Made by a program: the position numbers and the translations under genes. A stretch of DNA of 64,000 bases from assembly GCA_038503035.1 (NCBI GenBank), contig JAVSML010025538.1, forward strand, positions 722,832 to 786,831. The letters run 5' to 3'. This DNA is from Crocodylus rhombifer. Lineage: Eukaryota > Chordata > Crocodylia > Crocodylidae. The notes under the pieces are model-generated. The model searched no databases, had not been told where the DNA came from, and worked only from the letters and a program-made list of their open reading frames with translations. This document shows positions 1-11,344 of this stretch, piece after piece. The number at the start of each line of letters is the position of its first letter. Position 1 is the first letter of the stretch.

Positions 1-1457
1 TAAGTGTTATGACAAAGCACAACCTCTTAGCTGTACAAAGATACCATAATGAAAAGTTTGACAGGAAATAAGGAGAATGTTAACTACATAGTGTGAGCCA
101 TATATTAAGGTCAAAATTCAAACCGCGCTGTACCTGTATAGAGCATGAACATATATCATTAAAATCATGCTCTTCTCATGAAATGCTGAAGGCCAATTCT
201 TCCTTTCACCCTCATTTCCAGAGGCAGGCCAACTGTAGTTCATGAATGAAAATCTAGACTACTTTCTGCAAAGTCCTTTCCACACTGAAATTGAACTGAA
301 GGGAAAACACCCCCCCCTCAAATCACACCGTGAACAACATAAACAAAATGGTGCCCTTGAGTTATTTATGTGTATAATCAGTTACAGAAACAAAACAAGC
401 TTTTCATCAGGTCAAAACTGTCAAAGCACACTGAATCTGCCTGTGTAGAGTAAGGGGAATAACAGCAACTTGATAAAGGGTTTCTGGTAAAAGAGAAGGC
501 TTTTCAACGTTCTGACAAGTGACAAAGCATCTATAGCTTGGAGCACAAGCATCACCACTTGCTGCCATGCCACGTACCTTAACTTTCTGAGAGCATTTCA
601 GATATGCACTTATTGAGGTCTCTGGCTCCTATGCAGAGCAAATGTGCAAAGAATTGCAGTATGAAGAATCATCTGTACATAAAGAAATGAAGGGGTGGTT
701 TCACAGGAAGAACAAACAGAAGCATATATGGCAGCATACAAAAGTTACTCTATTAAAACACGAGAGACGTGCTAGCAGCCAAATTTTTGGCACTTTTGTG
801 AGTTTTAGCCCAAACATTTCATACACAAAAATCCCTCTGAACAAATTTTGGAGTTGCTTCCAGCCTGAGTTAAGTGTTGTAGGAACACTGGGTCCAGTTT
901 AATTTGGATTGGTAAATGCCCCCTTTGCATGGATAGTTCAAAGCAACAATGCCACTCAAGCAGTGATAGTCCTCCAACTGCCTTCCTACAAGGTTGCCAC
1001 CTTACTGAAGGAAATACAAATGCAGAAAACAGTAATGCACAGAAATGCAGGTGTGTGGAATGCTAAGCCAATCCAGGCACTCACACTGGATGCCACCACC
1101 CACAGATGTTCAGATCAGTTACAAGATCACTGGAAGTCACAGCAGAGAGGCAGTGACCCTTTCTTGCCTGTAGAAGTCCATGCTAAATTAGTGCTCCAAC
1201 ATGGCACTTGACATCATGAAAATTAAAAATGTTTCTCCTTCCTCTAGATAACTCATGGAGGGCAATGCAGAAGTCCTACTTTGATACAGCTATAAGCCAG
1301 GATGTGGCCAGTGGTGCTGAATGTGCCGTGCGGAAACAACAGTGAAGAGGATTCAAGAAACCTTATCTTCTGTTTAAGTATTCATACAGCAACAGTTATG
1401 TCAGGACTGCTTTTTTCCAGTGCCATGTAAGATAATAATGTACCACTGGATCTTTCC
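1..1457. other. Non-coding, nothing recognised
   Basis: AT-rich single-copy-looking DNA. Short open frames occur (for example 909-1211 on the + strand), but they show no family motif, no splice-bounded exon pattern and no codon bias that I can see. I find no transposon motif here. Confidence 0.6.
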
Positions 1458-1478
1458 TTTTTTTTTTTTTTTTTTTTT
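1458..1478. repeat. Poly-T tract followed by G-run
   Basis: Twenty-one consecutive T are followed by a G-rich stretch to about 1510. It is a homopolymer microsatellite. It could be the reversed poly-A tail of an old retroposon, but no retroposon body is recognisable next to it. Confidence 0.85.
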
Positions 1479-1760
1479 GGTGGGGGGGGAGTTAGGGAGG
1501 GGGTTGGAGGCGAAGGAGAAGCCAATGTTTTGGGGACAAGTGTAGCACCAAATCTATCATATTTAAAAAGGCATGGCAGTGTGCAATGAGCTCTCTGAAG
1601 CAAGTCTCTGGGACTGGTATGGCTCTGTGCTTTGCCTTTGAGGCAGGCACAATTTATCCTGTATCTTTAATACACCTGGTAACATGCAGGCTGCTTTCCT
1701 TTAGACTATTCAATAAGAGACTCATAAATTTGCAAGGTCACTAGAAAATATCACACTACA
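1479..1760. other. Non-coding, nothing recognised
   Basis: No coding, RNA or repeat signal is seen in this interval. Confidence 0.5.
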
Positions 1761-1764
1761 TTGT

Positions 1765-1862
1765 TAAACATTTACAAATGAGGAGACGGAAAAAGGGGAG
1801 AGTTTTAATGTTAGAATTTATTATGGAAGACACATTACTGATGCCAGGGTACGAACACACAC
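1765..1862 (-). repeat. Possible decayed MIR/CORE-SINE fragment
   Basis: The stretch 'acaaatgaggagacggaaa' and following bases resemble the reverse complement of the MIR core ('acagatgaggaaactgagg' in the known family), followed about 60 bases later by a degraded match to the tRNA-derived B-box side. Similarity is weak. A RepeatMasker-type alignment would decide. Confidence 0.35.
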
Positions 1863-2224
1863 CGATATTTAAGCTCAGAGATGTTTAAATTTTAGCCAAT
1901 ATACTGAGAGCTAAAGATAAAAATCATGCATATCATCACAGCCTCTGTTTTGCAGATCTTGCACGCTGATATCCTCCCAGGTTTATAGCATTATTTATTT
2001 ATTTATTTTAATTTAAAATTGCTATAAATGAACAAATTGTCAACTAGATTCTGCCCCTCCCAACCCCTGCTCCAAACTTGGAGAATTGCTTAGCAGTAGC
2101 TTTACTACACCGAATTACCCAATTATCTTCTAAATTATAAAAGGCAAATCTTTACCACCAACTGTTCCTAGAACTGCCAGGATGTGCAGTGTTGCAAAAC
2201 TGTAGCAAAAATGTAAACAAAAGA

Positions 2225-2470
2225 GCCCTACTGAACAGGGAGACAGGCTGTCCACATATGCCAATCCCAGCGGCTTCAATCAAAGGAGAGATTGCTTCAC
2301 AAATAAACTAAGCCAGTGCAACTAATAAACTCCTGCTCTAATTACTGGCTGCAGATGTATCAACTGAAGCAAATGAGACACAGGCAGCCATTAATTATCT
2401 AATGAGGCCAGCAGTGTTTCTGATGAGGTGGGGCTGATTAAATATTAAACAGTAACATATGGAGAGTGCC
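2225..2470. promoter_or_regulatory. Candidate conserved non-coding element
   Basis: This stretch is dense in homeodomain-like cores (TAATTA-type sites near 2340, 2391 and 2395) and related AT-rich sites (GATTAAAT near 2437), without simple repeats or transposon motifs. It has the texture of deeply conserved vertebrate enhancers. This is inference from sequence texture only; nothing in the window shows conservation or activity. Confidence 0.3.
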
Positions 2471-4752
2471 ACGAAAAAAAAAAGGTTGGGATCTGACTAT
2501 ATATATAGATGTATTTTACAAATGATAAAATACATCATCACATAACATCCCCCACCTCTCAACTAAAACACAAGAAGTCTTACTCTCAGAAAGGTAATTA
2601 GGACAGAAATGGAAGCACACAACTCAAAGCAAGTCTAGCAAGATCTGACTTCTGAAGGTATAACTCAGATGAAAAGGTTTCACATTAAAGAGATGCCAAA
2701 AATATTTAGGTGCTGCAATAGTTGTCTCGTTGTTTAACCCTTCCTGAGTAATTAAGGCATACAATAGTTTTTGCTCTTTTCTCCATTCCCTCTCATCCCC
2801 CCACCACATTTTTTTTACTTGAAAATGAACTCTTAGGGCTGATGCAGACATAGAAGACTATTTAAACACACAGCAAATCTCTATTACTGGGAACCATGAC
2901 ACAACATTCTTCAGATATTGCTATACAGGAGAAGGGGGAAAAGTCATGGCTGAAATGGTCCAAAGACCAACTAGATACAGCAGATTCCCAAAAGAGCAAA
3001 GAGACCACAGCTCAGTCCAATGATGTTAACATCCAGTGAAGAAAATGAATCCCATCAGAAACAAAGGGATCTAGCGAGCTGTTTTCATGCTTTCTGATTT
3101 TTTTTCTCATATTTGTTCCAGGGGCAAATCCAAAATTAATCCTTTAATGAGGATTAATGGTAATGCATAGTGTGTAGGTCCAGTGTTCACAATCTACTTA
3201 AAAATTTTAGATTGTTTCCTGTAGACATTATTTGACAGTCTTCTAATTTATCAAAAATAGACTTTAGAAATAATTTAATAGGGTTTTATTGAGGGAGGTG
3301 TCATTGGGTGGCAATGATACACACATCTATACTAAAAGTTTTCTTACCATGTCATGTGAACAAGCTTAACTGCTGTGTGGTGGATAATCTTGAGTGATTC
3401 AAAGTTAGTTTTGGATTATGGAAGCCTTCTGAATGAACAGTAGGAGAACAAGGTATCTTCCTTGGGCTCCCATTATAGTCTGTTTTTAAACCAGAGTTGC
3501 TTCACAGAAGCCAGTTTTTAGTGTGGGGTTAAAACTCCAAGAACAATGGCTTATACTTCATGAGGTTTAACCATTTCATTTCAAGATAGACATGAGTGTA
3601 AATAATCAAATTATTCTTGGGATCATGCCCAAATAATTTCTCCTCTGATGGGAAGCCACCCCTTAGATTTTGAATTAACAGTATTCTAATCAGCAAACAT
3701 TAATCTAACTTTTAAATACCAATTATATTAAATATAAGAACAACCCAACTGTTTTCACATCAGGTTTTTTCACACTAATAGAAGTTATGCAAAGAATTAT
3801 TACTGAATTTCTACAAAAGGATTAAACATTTGAAATACAAGTTGCCCCTGTAACTGGCTCCCCATAATATGAAAGAATGGTCCTCCCCATATGCCATTTT
3901 ATTTATTTATTTTTATAATAATCTTCTTTATTATAATCTCCTTAATATCCATCTGCTACCCTTTAGGCTAAAGCTTCTTAAATTCAAATATAGGGCTATT
4001 TTTATCACAGAAGAATATGTAAAGCAATAGAAAATATTTTAATGGATTTTTGTGCCTGTGGCCCTTTTTAGCTGAATTTCCATAATGAAATCCAGTTACA
4101 GACATTGGTGCTGCTACAGTTGGCTGTTCACACAAATAAGGAATGAACAGTTTTGTCCTGTAAGCCAGCCCAGTAAAAGTGTGGAATAGGTACCTACAGA
4201 AACCGTAGGATTTTTTTCCATGTTGTTGTTACTTTGTTGCAATGTATTTTAACTTGAATAGGTCTTAAAATCAAGAAAAAAAGCTTAACTATAAATTTAG
4301 GTAATCCATATGGGGACTAGTATAATTGACTTGGGGTTACCTTAACTAAAACAAAAGTGAGGATATTTCTTTCTAATTTTAATAGGGAACTATGAAAAAC
4401 CTGAAAAGAGAGCTATATGTAAGAACTCCAAGAAAGCAAGTCCCCTGATTGTAAAGGTGAAGTAGGCATGATTTGTACCAAAAAAGATTTTTTTATGTTA
4501 ATTTTTCTAAGAATATTTGCAGGATTGTAGTTCTTAACTGAGATGTTTTATTTTATGCTGGAAGGCAGGGCAGACTGGCACTGGTCCAATGCAGTGCAGA
4601 TTTCACTGTGGTGGCCATTTTTTAAGCATTTGAAGTCATGTAGAAACTTGTTCACAGTCTAACTAACATTAGCTAGCAGACCACATGCTTTCAACCAGTG
4701 GAACTGTGATTTGGCCGGTTGAAATGTAACAGTTGTACTTACTCTTAGGCTG
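2471..4752. other. Non-coding, nothing recognised
   Basis: AT-rich DNA with only short chance open frames. A short (ATTT)n run lies near 3900. No gene or mobile-element signature is seen apart from the first copy of a 23-bp direct repeat at 4667-4689, described separately. Confidence 0.55.
4667..4689 (+). repeat. 23-bp exact direct repeat, copy 1
   Basis: This 23-bp string starts 'cattagctagcagacc' and recurs exactly at 5131-5153. Copy 1 lies just outside, and copy 2 inside, the hAT-like element that starts at 4761. Confidence 0.9.
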
Positions 4753-4760
4753 CCTATATG

Positions 4761-5539
4761 GCTAGGGACAGACATTACATGTAAACTGGTGTAAGTGATC
4801 AGAAACTGTTTTAAAACTGTAAGAGAACAGATGCCCAGTGCATGTAAACCTGTTTGAAAATGACTGAAACTGGTTTGAGATAAATCTGGTTGAATATAGT
4901 ATCAAACTTAACTGAGTTGGCTCAAACCGGTTATGCAGTGTCTGTCCCAGACCCTTGCTGGTTTAAATTATATCAGACTCCCCCCAGCATGCTCTCTTGG
5001 CTTTGCAGGGCTTTCTGCTCTATAGCACAGCTGACCCCTCCCCTCTGTTCCCTGGCCAGAGCTCTAGCAGGTAGACTGCAGGCATCTGCCTCTCCCCTCC
5101 CCCATCCTCTCTGCCTTACAGACACCTCAGCATTAGCTAGCAGACCACATGCTGGCTATAGTCCATGTTGTGGCAGTACACAGGAAGAATCAACAAGTAG
5201 CTGTTAATGTCCCTTTGTTTTCTTAATGGGGTCATAAAAACTGAGTTGGGGGTGATAAACATTTTTTTTAGTTTCCTGCTGGGCCACTGGGGGTGGGGAT
5301 AACCTCTCCCAAATGAAAGCATCTGGCCAGGGCCTGGCCACCCTCAGCTCAGCAAGGGAAGGGAGGGCTGCTCTAGTTCCCCCACTTTCTCACCTGAGCC
5401 ACCACAGGCATATGCCTGCATTTCCTCAGTCCAGAGTGAATGTTTGTTCAGCTGGAAAGCACTTCAGTCTAGCCAGGTTAGACTAACCTGCAAAGATTAA
5501 ATCAATTCAGACTCAGGCTTTTTGAATGTGTGTCCCTAG
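4761..5539 (+). mobile_element. Non-autonomous hAT-like DNA transposon, copy 1
   Basis: The ends form a short terminal inverted repeat: the left end reads 'gctagggacagacatt' and the right end 'aatgtgtgtccctag'. Each end is flanked by the same 8 bases, 'cctatatg' (4753-4760 and 5540-5547), the target-duplication length typical of hAT transposases. The subterminal 150-200 bases match, in reverse complement, those of the element at 55099-55898, while the GC-rich centres differ. That is usual for non-autonomous members sharing ends. No transposase reading frame is present. The exact border may shift by one base because the TIR and the duplication share a C/G. Confidence 0.8.
5131..5153 (+). repeat. 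23-bp exact direct repeat, copy 2
   Basis: Identical to 4667-4689 and located in the GC-rich centre of the hAT-like element. The sister element at 55099 has no counterpart that I can see. Confidence 0.9.
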
Positions 5540-5547
5540 CCTATATG

Positions 5548-6062
5548 TGCTCAGAGGGGTGTGTGGGGGGGGGGAGGGTAGCATTTTAATTAGAGCCATT
5601 CCTAGGCAGGAAACTCCTTACTATCATGTGTATTAAGCCACTGCCCTACGCTGCCCTGCATTTTCACCCAGGTTCCAGCTAACACAGCTAACTGTATCTC
5701 TCTACTTATTTTACAATAGAATGAGAGGGGTGGGGGAAGATTTTGTTGTCCCACAAACATTTTTGATAATGTTTCCTATCTCCCTTGAAGGTCTTTGGGA
5801 GTGAAAAGACAGAAGATAAGCTCTCTCCTAGCAGGAACCAACAGACTAGTAGTTAGGTCACTGTCCTGGGGTAATTGGACATGAAGATTCTTTCTGATTC
5901 AGATCAAACACTTGAACACTTCTGTTGCTCACACCTAAATACTGGCCAACTCATTACACTGGGTAGGGTACCTGTCCTATTTGACCAGATATCCCATCCT
6001 TGTAGAAACTGGCACATCCATTTGTGACAGGTTTTAATTCCATTCAATGAATCAAACTTCTT

Positions 6063-6100
<38 letters not shown>

Positions 6101-7640
6101 CCCAATCAACTCTAGTCATAAGTACCCAAGTCTTAATTCCACTAACTTCATGGTTTGAAACAAGCTAGAAGTCTCTTTCTTACCTCTAGTGGAATAAAAC
6201 CTGCTTGAACAACCTACTTCTTATCCAAACAATGCTGACAGGAGAAGAGAAAGAAAAGATTCCTCTTCCCCAAGAGAGTAAGAATAGGCAGCTCGTAGGT
6301 CCAGCAATGCAGACCTGATTATGAACAGCACTCACATTAAACTAGATGAATGTTCTGCATTCAAGCTTCCCCAGTGTATGCTCTCCAAGTCTGTTTTAGT
6401 ATGGTCATATAGTTCAAAAACATCTGAAGGGTCACTATTAGTCAAAAATTAGTCCATAAATGGCCCATGGAAGAATATTAAAACTGATCTCCCAGACCTT
6501 ACTTCATTTTTTTACACCAATGTAATTTCATTGATTTCTGCAGGAACTATCAGTGCTCAGCACTTTGTTGAAAGTAGGACCAGGTCTTAAGTTGGGCACT
6601 ACTGTATGGAAGCCTGAGCTAGTTACGGCAAGGTGTAACTTTTGAAAGTCATCTTTTTAATAATGGGATATATTTTAAAAGTTTTACCCTTAGTAATTAC
6701 CCATGCAAGACTCCCTGCTGTCTTTACCATTGTAGCGTTGAAGACTGTATGCACGCAAAGATGACTTCCAACATTTTTATAAGCATCATTCCAAAAACAG
6801 ACTAATTTGTGGGAAAGCAGCTTTTGGGCTAGCCCACAAGAACAAGGGCTGATTTAGCTCCTCTGATGGAACTGGCACCAATATTCTACATAGATGCTGA
6901 ACCTGAATGCAAGTAATACGACTGTTTCTAGCCCCTAATGTAAGCATTGGGAGGGAAGTTCTGAAGCTACTCTTCATATATGGCCAAATATAATATTTCA
7001 CCAAAAAGTGACACTTGGAGTAATATTCTATAGAGCCTGAATAAAATTATCCATTTTCATTCACTTTTCATGGTTCTATCATGGTTCTCACATTGAAAAG
7101 TTCATTTTTAAAAAGTTAATTTTCCTGTCCTTATCTGACTTTTTTTCTTTTGTTTCTTTCATGGCCCTTAAGCTTTCCTGTATTCCTCAGTGGAAGAAAA
7201 AAATGTAATGTGCTCTTAGAGAGACTCAGCTCCTGCAGGATCCTAAATTGGCTCATTTAATCTGCATGGGTACTTGAATCCTCACTTAAAACATTCGTTA
7301 ATTAAGCCACATTAAAACACACACAAAAAAAGCTATGTTGAGATAAATTTTAGGGTCTGATTTAAAACCACAGTGCAAAAATATTGAGAGAACCAAGGCT
7401 GAGACTCAGGAATCACCTCATGAATTCAGAATATTGTGACATTATAATACTGTTGCTTAGGTTTTGGAAATCAGTAAAGCTATGAACTTACAATAGTTGG
7501 ACGCAACTGTATAAAATAGGGGAATACTAAATTTAAAAAAAGGAGTTTAAATGGAAATCAAAACTTGGGTGCACTAAAAACATGTTCTACAGACAGTTAT
7601 ATAAGCCTATATCCCATGAATGCTGATACAAGCTAGTTGA
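5548..7640. other. Non-coding, with a CA microsatellite and a possible SINE head
   Basis: No gene is recognised. The interval holds a (CA)n tract (listed separately) and, at about 5848-5880, a stretch resembling the tRNA-derived head of a CORE-SINE ('agtagttaggtcactgtcc'). The latter is too decayed to call firmly. Confidence 0.5.
6064..6098. repeat. (CA)n microsatellite
   Basis: Seventeen and a half uninterrupted CA units. Confidence 0.98.
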
Positions 7641-7755
7641 TACAGGGTGTGTCCATACGAGACATTCACTGTGTAGTAGACTAATTAGCTGTGCAGTAAA
7701 TGATGTTATAAACAAGTAAATACAAGTTACTATCTGCCTATGGAGTTAAAAAATC

Positions 7756-8010
7756 CACAGCAACACGCATGTAGATGCTGTTGTAGCTGGCTGAGGCAAA
7801 GGGGTACTTCAGTGCAGAGGCTTCCTGGTGGCTAGCCCTGCACTGAAGCACCCCCGTACCCCAGCCAGCCCCTCCACAGCATGTTGAGCCTGGAGGAGCA
7901 GCCCCAGATTGGTCGGCTGACTCCTTGATTTGTCTTCCAGCTGGGGCTGCTCCGACCCGGCTCAACATGCTGCAATCCCAGGCACACGTGTAAACATGCT
8001 CCCGGGAGCA
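7756..8010. mobile_element. MITE-like foldback element with two adjacent hairpins
   Basis: Two neighbouring inverted repeats are visible. The first pairs about 7785-7819 with 7837-7868 (both sides carry the 'tgcactgaag' / 'cttcagtgca' core and a GCTGGCT end). The second pairs 7877-7906 with 7942-7972 (core 'cagcatgttgagcc'), with few mismatches. A perfect 14-bp palindrome 'tgctcccgggagca' follows at 7997-8010. The structure fits a non-autonomous foldback DNA element. Outer borders and target duplication were not resolved. Confidence 0.6.
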
Positions 8011-8064
8011 ATAAAATGGTGCAATCTGTGATCCAGTTTGGGTGATCCAGTCAATGAATACAAA

Positions 8065-8712
8065 CAAAATTTTGTGATGTCAGTGACCAAGTCCAACATT
8101 AGCAATATTTGTATACTGGGGGTAAGAGGAAGGAGTTGTTTGGTAGGTTTGTTTGCATTATTTTGGGAGGAAGTAAAATCATGGGAAGCTAGGAAGATCT
8201 GATAGTGCAAAAAGTACTTTTGAAATCCTGTTACCACAACTTTATAGCCAACTGTAAATTACACCTTGGTTTAATATCCAAGAAAATGACTTTTTAGGTA
8301 GGTAGTAAGTCTCCTCCCACAATTTACTATGTGAGCATTTCACAAACATTATGCATTTCACATCTCACTTCCAAGTATAGAGCCATTATTACCACATACT
8401 ACAGAGAGAAGCTGAGATTAATAGAAATTAAAAACTCTTGTCCAGAAGTTTGTGGTAAATCAGGGCAGACTCCAGTCTTAGAAGTTCCACATGTGAAACA
8501 CAAACCCATCCTTTCTGTCTTATCAGACTAATGCAGGTGTTACAATTTTAATACTACATTATTTACAAACTTTAAAATATAATCTATTTTGCAAGTAAGT
8601 TTGCAGTACTTTTTATGCTACTTTTCAATTTAGAAGTGCTCAGACATTTTGTTTATGGAAATGTAAAAGGAAAAGTTACATCTTCTACAGAAAAAAATAC
8701 AGGCTGGGTCAG
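8065..8712. other. Non-coding, nothing recognised
   Basis: No coding or repeat signal that I can support. Confidence 0.5.
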
Positions 8713-8714
8713 AT

Positions 8715-8800
8715 TTCATAGTTTCATAGTTTCTAGGGTCAAAAGGGACCTGAGTAGATCATCTAGTCTGACCCCCCAGATTTAATGGGGAAGATTTTTA
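8715..8800 (-). mobile_element. CR1 LINE 3'-end fragment
   Basis: This is the short 3' terminus of a CR1 element read on the opposite strand: the tandem tail repeat 'tttcatagtttcatag' followed by 'ctagggtcaaaagggacctg'. It matches the 3' ends of the CR1 copies at 19333 and 46504. It is a 5'-truncated relic with no coding sequence. Confidence 0.85.
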
Positions 8801-8879
8801 AAATATGCCTAAGAGATTTAAAAACACAAGTTCCCCTATAAGTCAATTAGCTGTATATGAAAATCTCCTCCTACATTAA

Positions 8880-9065
8880 TTTATATTCCTTGAACCTACA
8901 GAGCATTTTTCATTTCAAAGTATTTTGTAAACATCAAGGTAAACATTAAGGTGCACGTCTCACTTTCAGTCACACAAGGCAAGATTCAGAATATTCACAG
9001 GCTCAGAGTTTTGATAACTTGCTAAAAATTATGCAAAGTCAGAGGAAGAATTGAGAATAATTTGC
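8880..9065 (-). repeat. Possible decayed MIR/CORE-SINE
   Basis: The right part ('gataacttgctaaaaattat' through 'aagtcagaggaagaattgag') resembles the reverse complement of the MIR core ('taacttgcccaaggtcac ... cagagc'). The left part carries an AAAGTATTTTGTAAAC-like box typical of the MIR 3' side. Divergence is high. Confidence 0.45.
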
Positions 9066-10105
9066 AGCTTTGGTTCATTCCCTTCTCTATTAGAACTATA
9101 TATGTTCCTGCTTATATTTTTCCAAAAATAGGGATGAGAATGCCAAGCTTAAATACCATTATGACACATCATTTTAATTTACTACCTTCTTCTTAACATT
9201 ATTATCCAGCAGCCTCAAAGAATCTAAACTGAGATTTAGAAAAAATATTTTTATTTGGCAGCTAAAAAGGAACAATTTCAAGATTAAGTCCCCTAGAAGT
9301 CAGTACAATATCTCTTCAAAGAAATAATCATCTAGATTTATAATCTAGCACAGAAATACTTTGTCTAGTACCAGTCAAAGTGTATCCAAATCCCACATGT
9401 AAAAAACAAAGTTACTGAAGTGTTAATGGTACTGTCTTGTATTCCCCTGACTTGCTGTTTGATTGGCTCTGAGCAAGTAATTAGAAGCAAATTAAAATAG
9501 ATTTTTTCTGCTTATTTTTCCTTTAACATTACATTGCGTAACATGTCGAAAGCTTTTTTAGTGTAATGCAGTAGCCAAGATAATAGATTAAAGAAAATGA
9601 GCCTACAACTGCATTTGAACTACCATTTTTTAATCTTGCTGCACACACAGATAAAGGATGGATGCTTCTTGGTATTTATGCATCATCAATATGACTGGGT
9701 AGCTAGGTTTGCTGGACAGCATTACAGTAGACTACTACTAATTATTTTTCCTATAAAATATATATTGTATACCTACTTCTGAATCCTACTAGCCTATTTT
9801 CTCACATACTTAACACCCCCAAATATAATATACAATTTTTTTTTAAAGGAAAATGAAGAAAAAAGGTTTTTCCAAAGTTATGACTGCATAGAGGGAGGAC
9901 AGAACATAAGGGTCTTGTTACATGTTAATTTTAGGCAACTCTTTGTGCTTTAAACCCTGGATTTTCCACACATGAATACAATATGTGAAACTATCTTTAA
10001 GCACTCTTTAGGCAGCTTAGAGTTACACCACTCCAGCCTAGGTTTATCTCCGATCTGTGTTATTCATCCCATCTTACACTAATATGCAGCCACTCCAGAC
10101 TACAT
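9066..10105. other. Non-coding, nothing recognised
   Basis: AT-rich DNA with no supportable feature. Confidence 0.5.
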
Positions 10106-10129
10106 ATCAGGGTGAACACTTCCACTAGT

Positions 10130-10540
10130 ACAGATTGGGCCCACTGCCCTGCCCTTCCCCCTCCCCACCCCAGCACACTCCCTGGCATGCCAAAACCCTG
10201 CTCACTGCCCTCCCCTCCAACCCCATCCTTATTTGTGGCTGTCCACGTTGTCTGTGCCAGGGTAGCAGGCAGGGTTAACCTTCCTGCCCAGCCAGTACTG
10301 CTCTTTGGACCAGGCTCAGCCCAAAGAAGAGCAGCAACGTGGTAGCAGCAAAGGCAGGCAGCAGCTTAATCCTTCACTGTCTGTTCTTCTGGTATAGACA
10401 GCCCAGACAGCCACAAGAAAGGGAGGGGAGAGGTGCAGGGGGAGTGCTGGGGGCAGGGAGAACTCCATGAAACCAAGGGTTTGGGGGTGGGGGGAGAAGT
10501 CTGGAAAGGGCGGGGGGTGATTTTTACTTTTCAGTACTTC
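10130..10540. mobile_element. GC-rich imperfect foldback element
   Basis: Left (10150-10270) and right (10385-10530) halves are imperfect inverted copies. Both contain a 'ttgtggctgtc' box (once reversed as 'gacagccacaa') flanked by pyrimidine-rich CCCTCCCC / GGGGAGGG blocks and a CAGCAC / GTGCTG box. An open frame on the + strand (10112-10345) is a by-product of the pyrimidine-rich composition. Probably a non-autonomous DNA transposon; termini not resolved. Confidence 0.5.
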
Positions 10541-10572
10541 AGGTCTCTTCTGGCCTGAACATGTGGTTGGTC

Positions 10573-11330
10573 TAGGGTTGCCAACCCTCCCAGATTGGCT
10601 GGGAGTCTACTGGAATTAGCATTGATTTCCCAGTGACAATGGAAAGCACTCCAGGAGATTGATATTGTGAACTGGTTGAACAGTACAATTAATGACTAGA
10701 GGTGCACTGATACATTGGTCCCATATCGGATCGGCACCAATATAAGGAAAATTAACACTCCTGTCAACCAGCTTTTTGTGGCCCATAACGTCGTTGATAA
10801 ATGAGCAGTGCGTGCATGCAGCTACAGAGCATCATGCAGGCAGTGAGAAGTGCAGCCCGGCAGCATGGAGAGCAGCTGGGTCTGGCTGGTAAGTCTATTG
10901 TGGGGGAAAGGGTGGGGGGGCGGAGATTGAGGCCCCAGCGGTGACAAAGGGAGTGGGAGTGGGGCTGGGGCTGCACAGCTTTGGAAATTGTAGGGTACTG
11001 ATTTCCATCAGCTTTGAGGGGGTACCTTGTGGCCTCAGTCAGCATACTGCACCCCCAAAATATCCAGCCCTGATACCCAGGACTGTTGGGGCAGAAAACT
11101 GCAAAACAACTCAAGGGAAGCCAGGCCTATTCAGGCCCAGGGCTTAACATACAGCAGGGCTCCGCTGCACAACTAAACTGAGATGCAGCATATGTAAAGC
11201 AATAATCAGAAGAGGGGAGCAGGCCTATTTGCTCTAAGCCTGGACTAGACAACAAAAAAACCCCATGCCATTCTATGTTGGGCCTAAACTAGGCAACAAA
11301 ATATGCCCGACTCCTCACCTTGACTCAATC
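10573..11330. other. Non-coding with hints of old DNA transposons
   Basis: Two motifs recall widespread reptilian repeats: 'gggttgccaaccctcccaga' at about 10575 and 'gaggtgcactgatacattgg' with 'atatcggatcggcaccaata' at 10699-10743, the latter like one end of a hAT family. Opposite ends were not found, so boundaries cannot be given. Confidence 0.35.
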
Positions 11331-11344
11331 CATGCCATGTCTCA

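Noticed and set aside
5904..6119. - strand frame with (Cys-Val)n
   Set aside because: Translation of the (CA)n microsatellite at 6064-6098.
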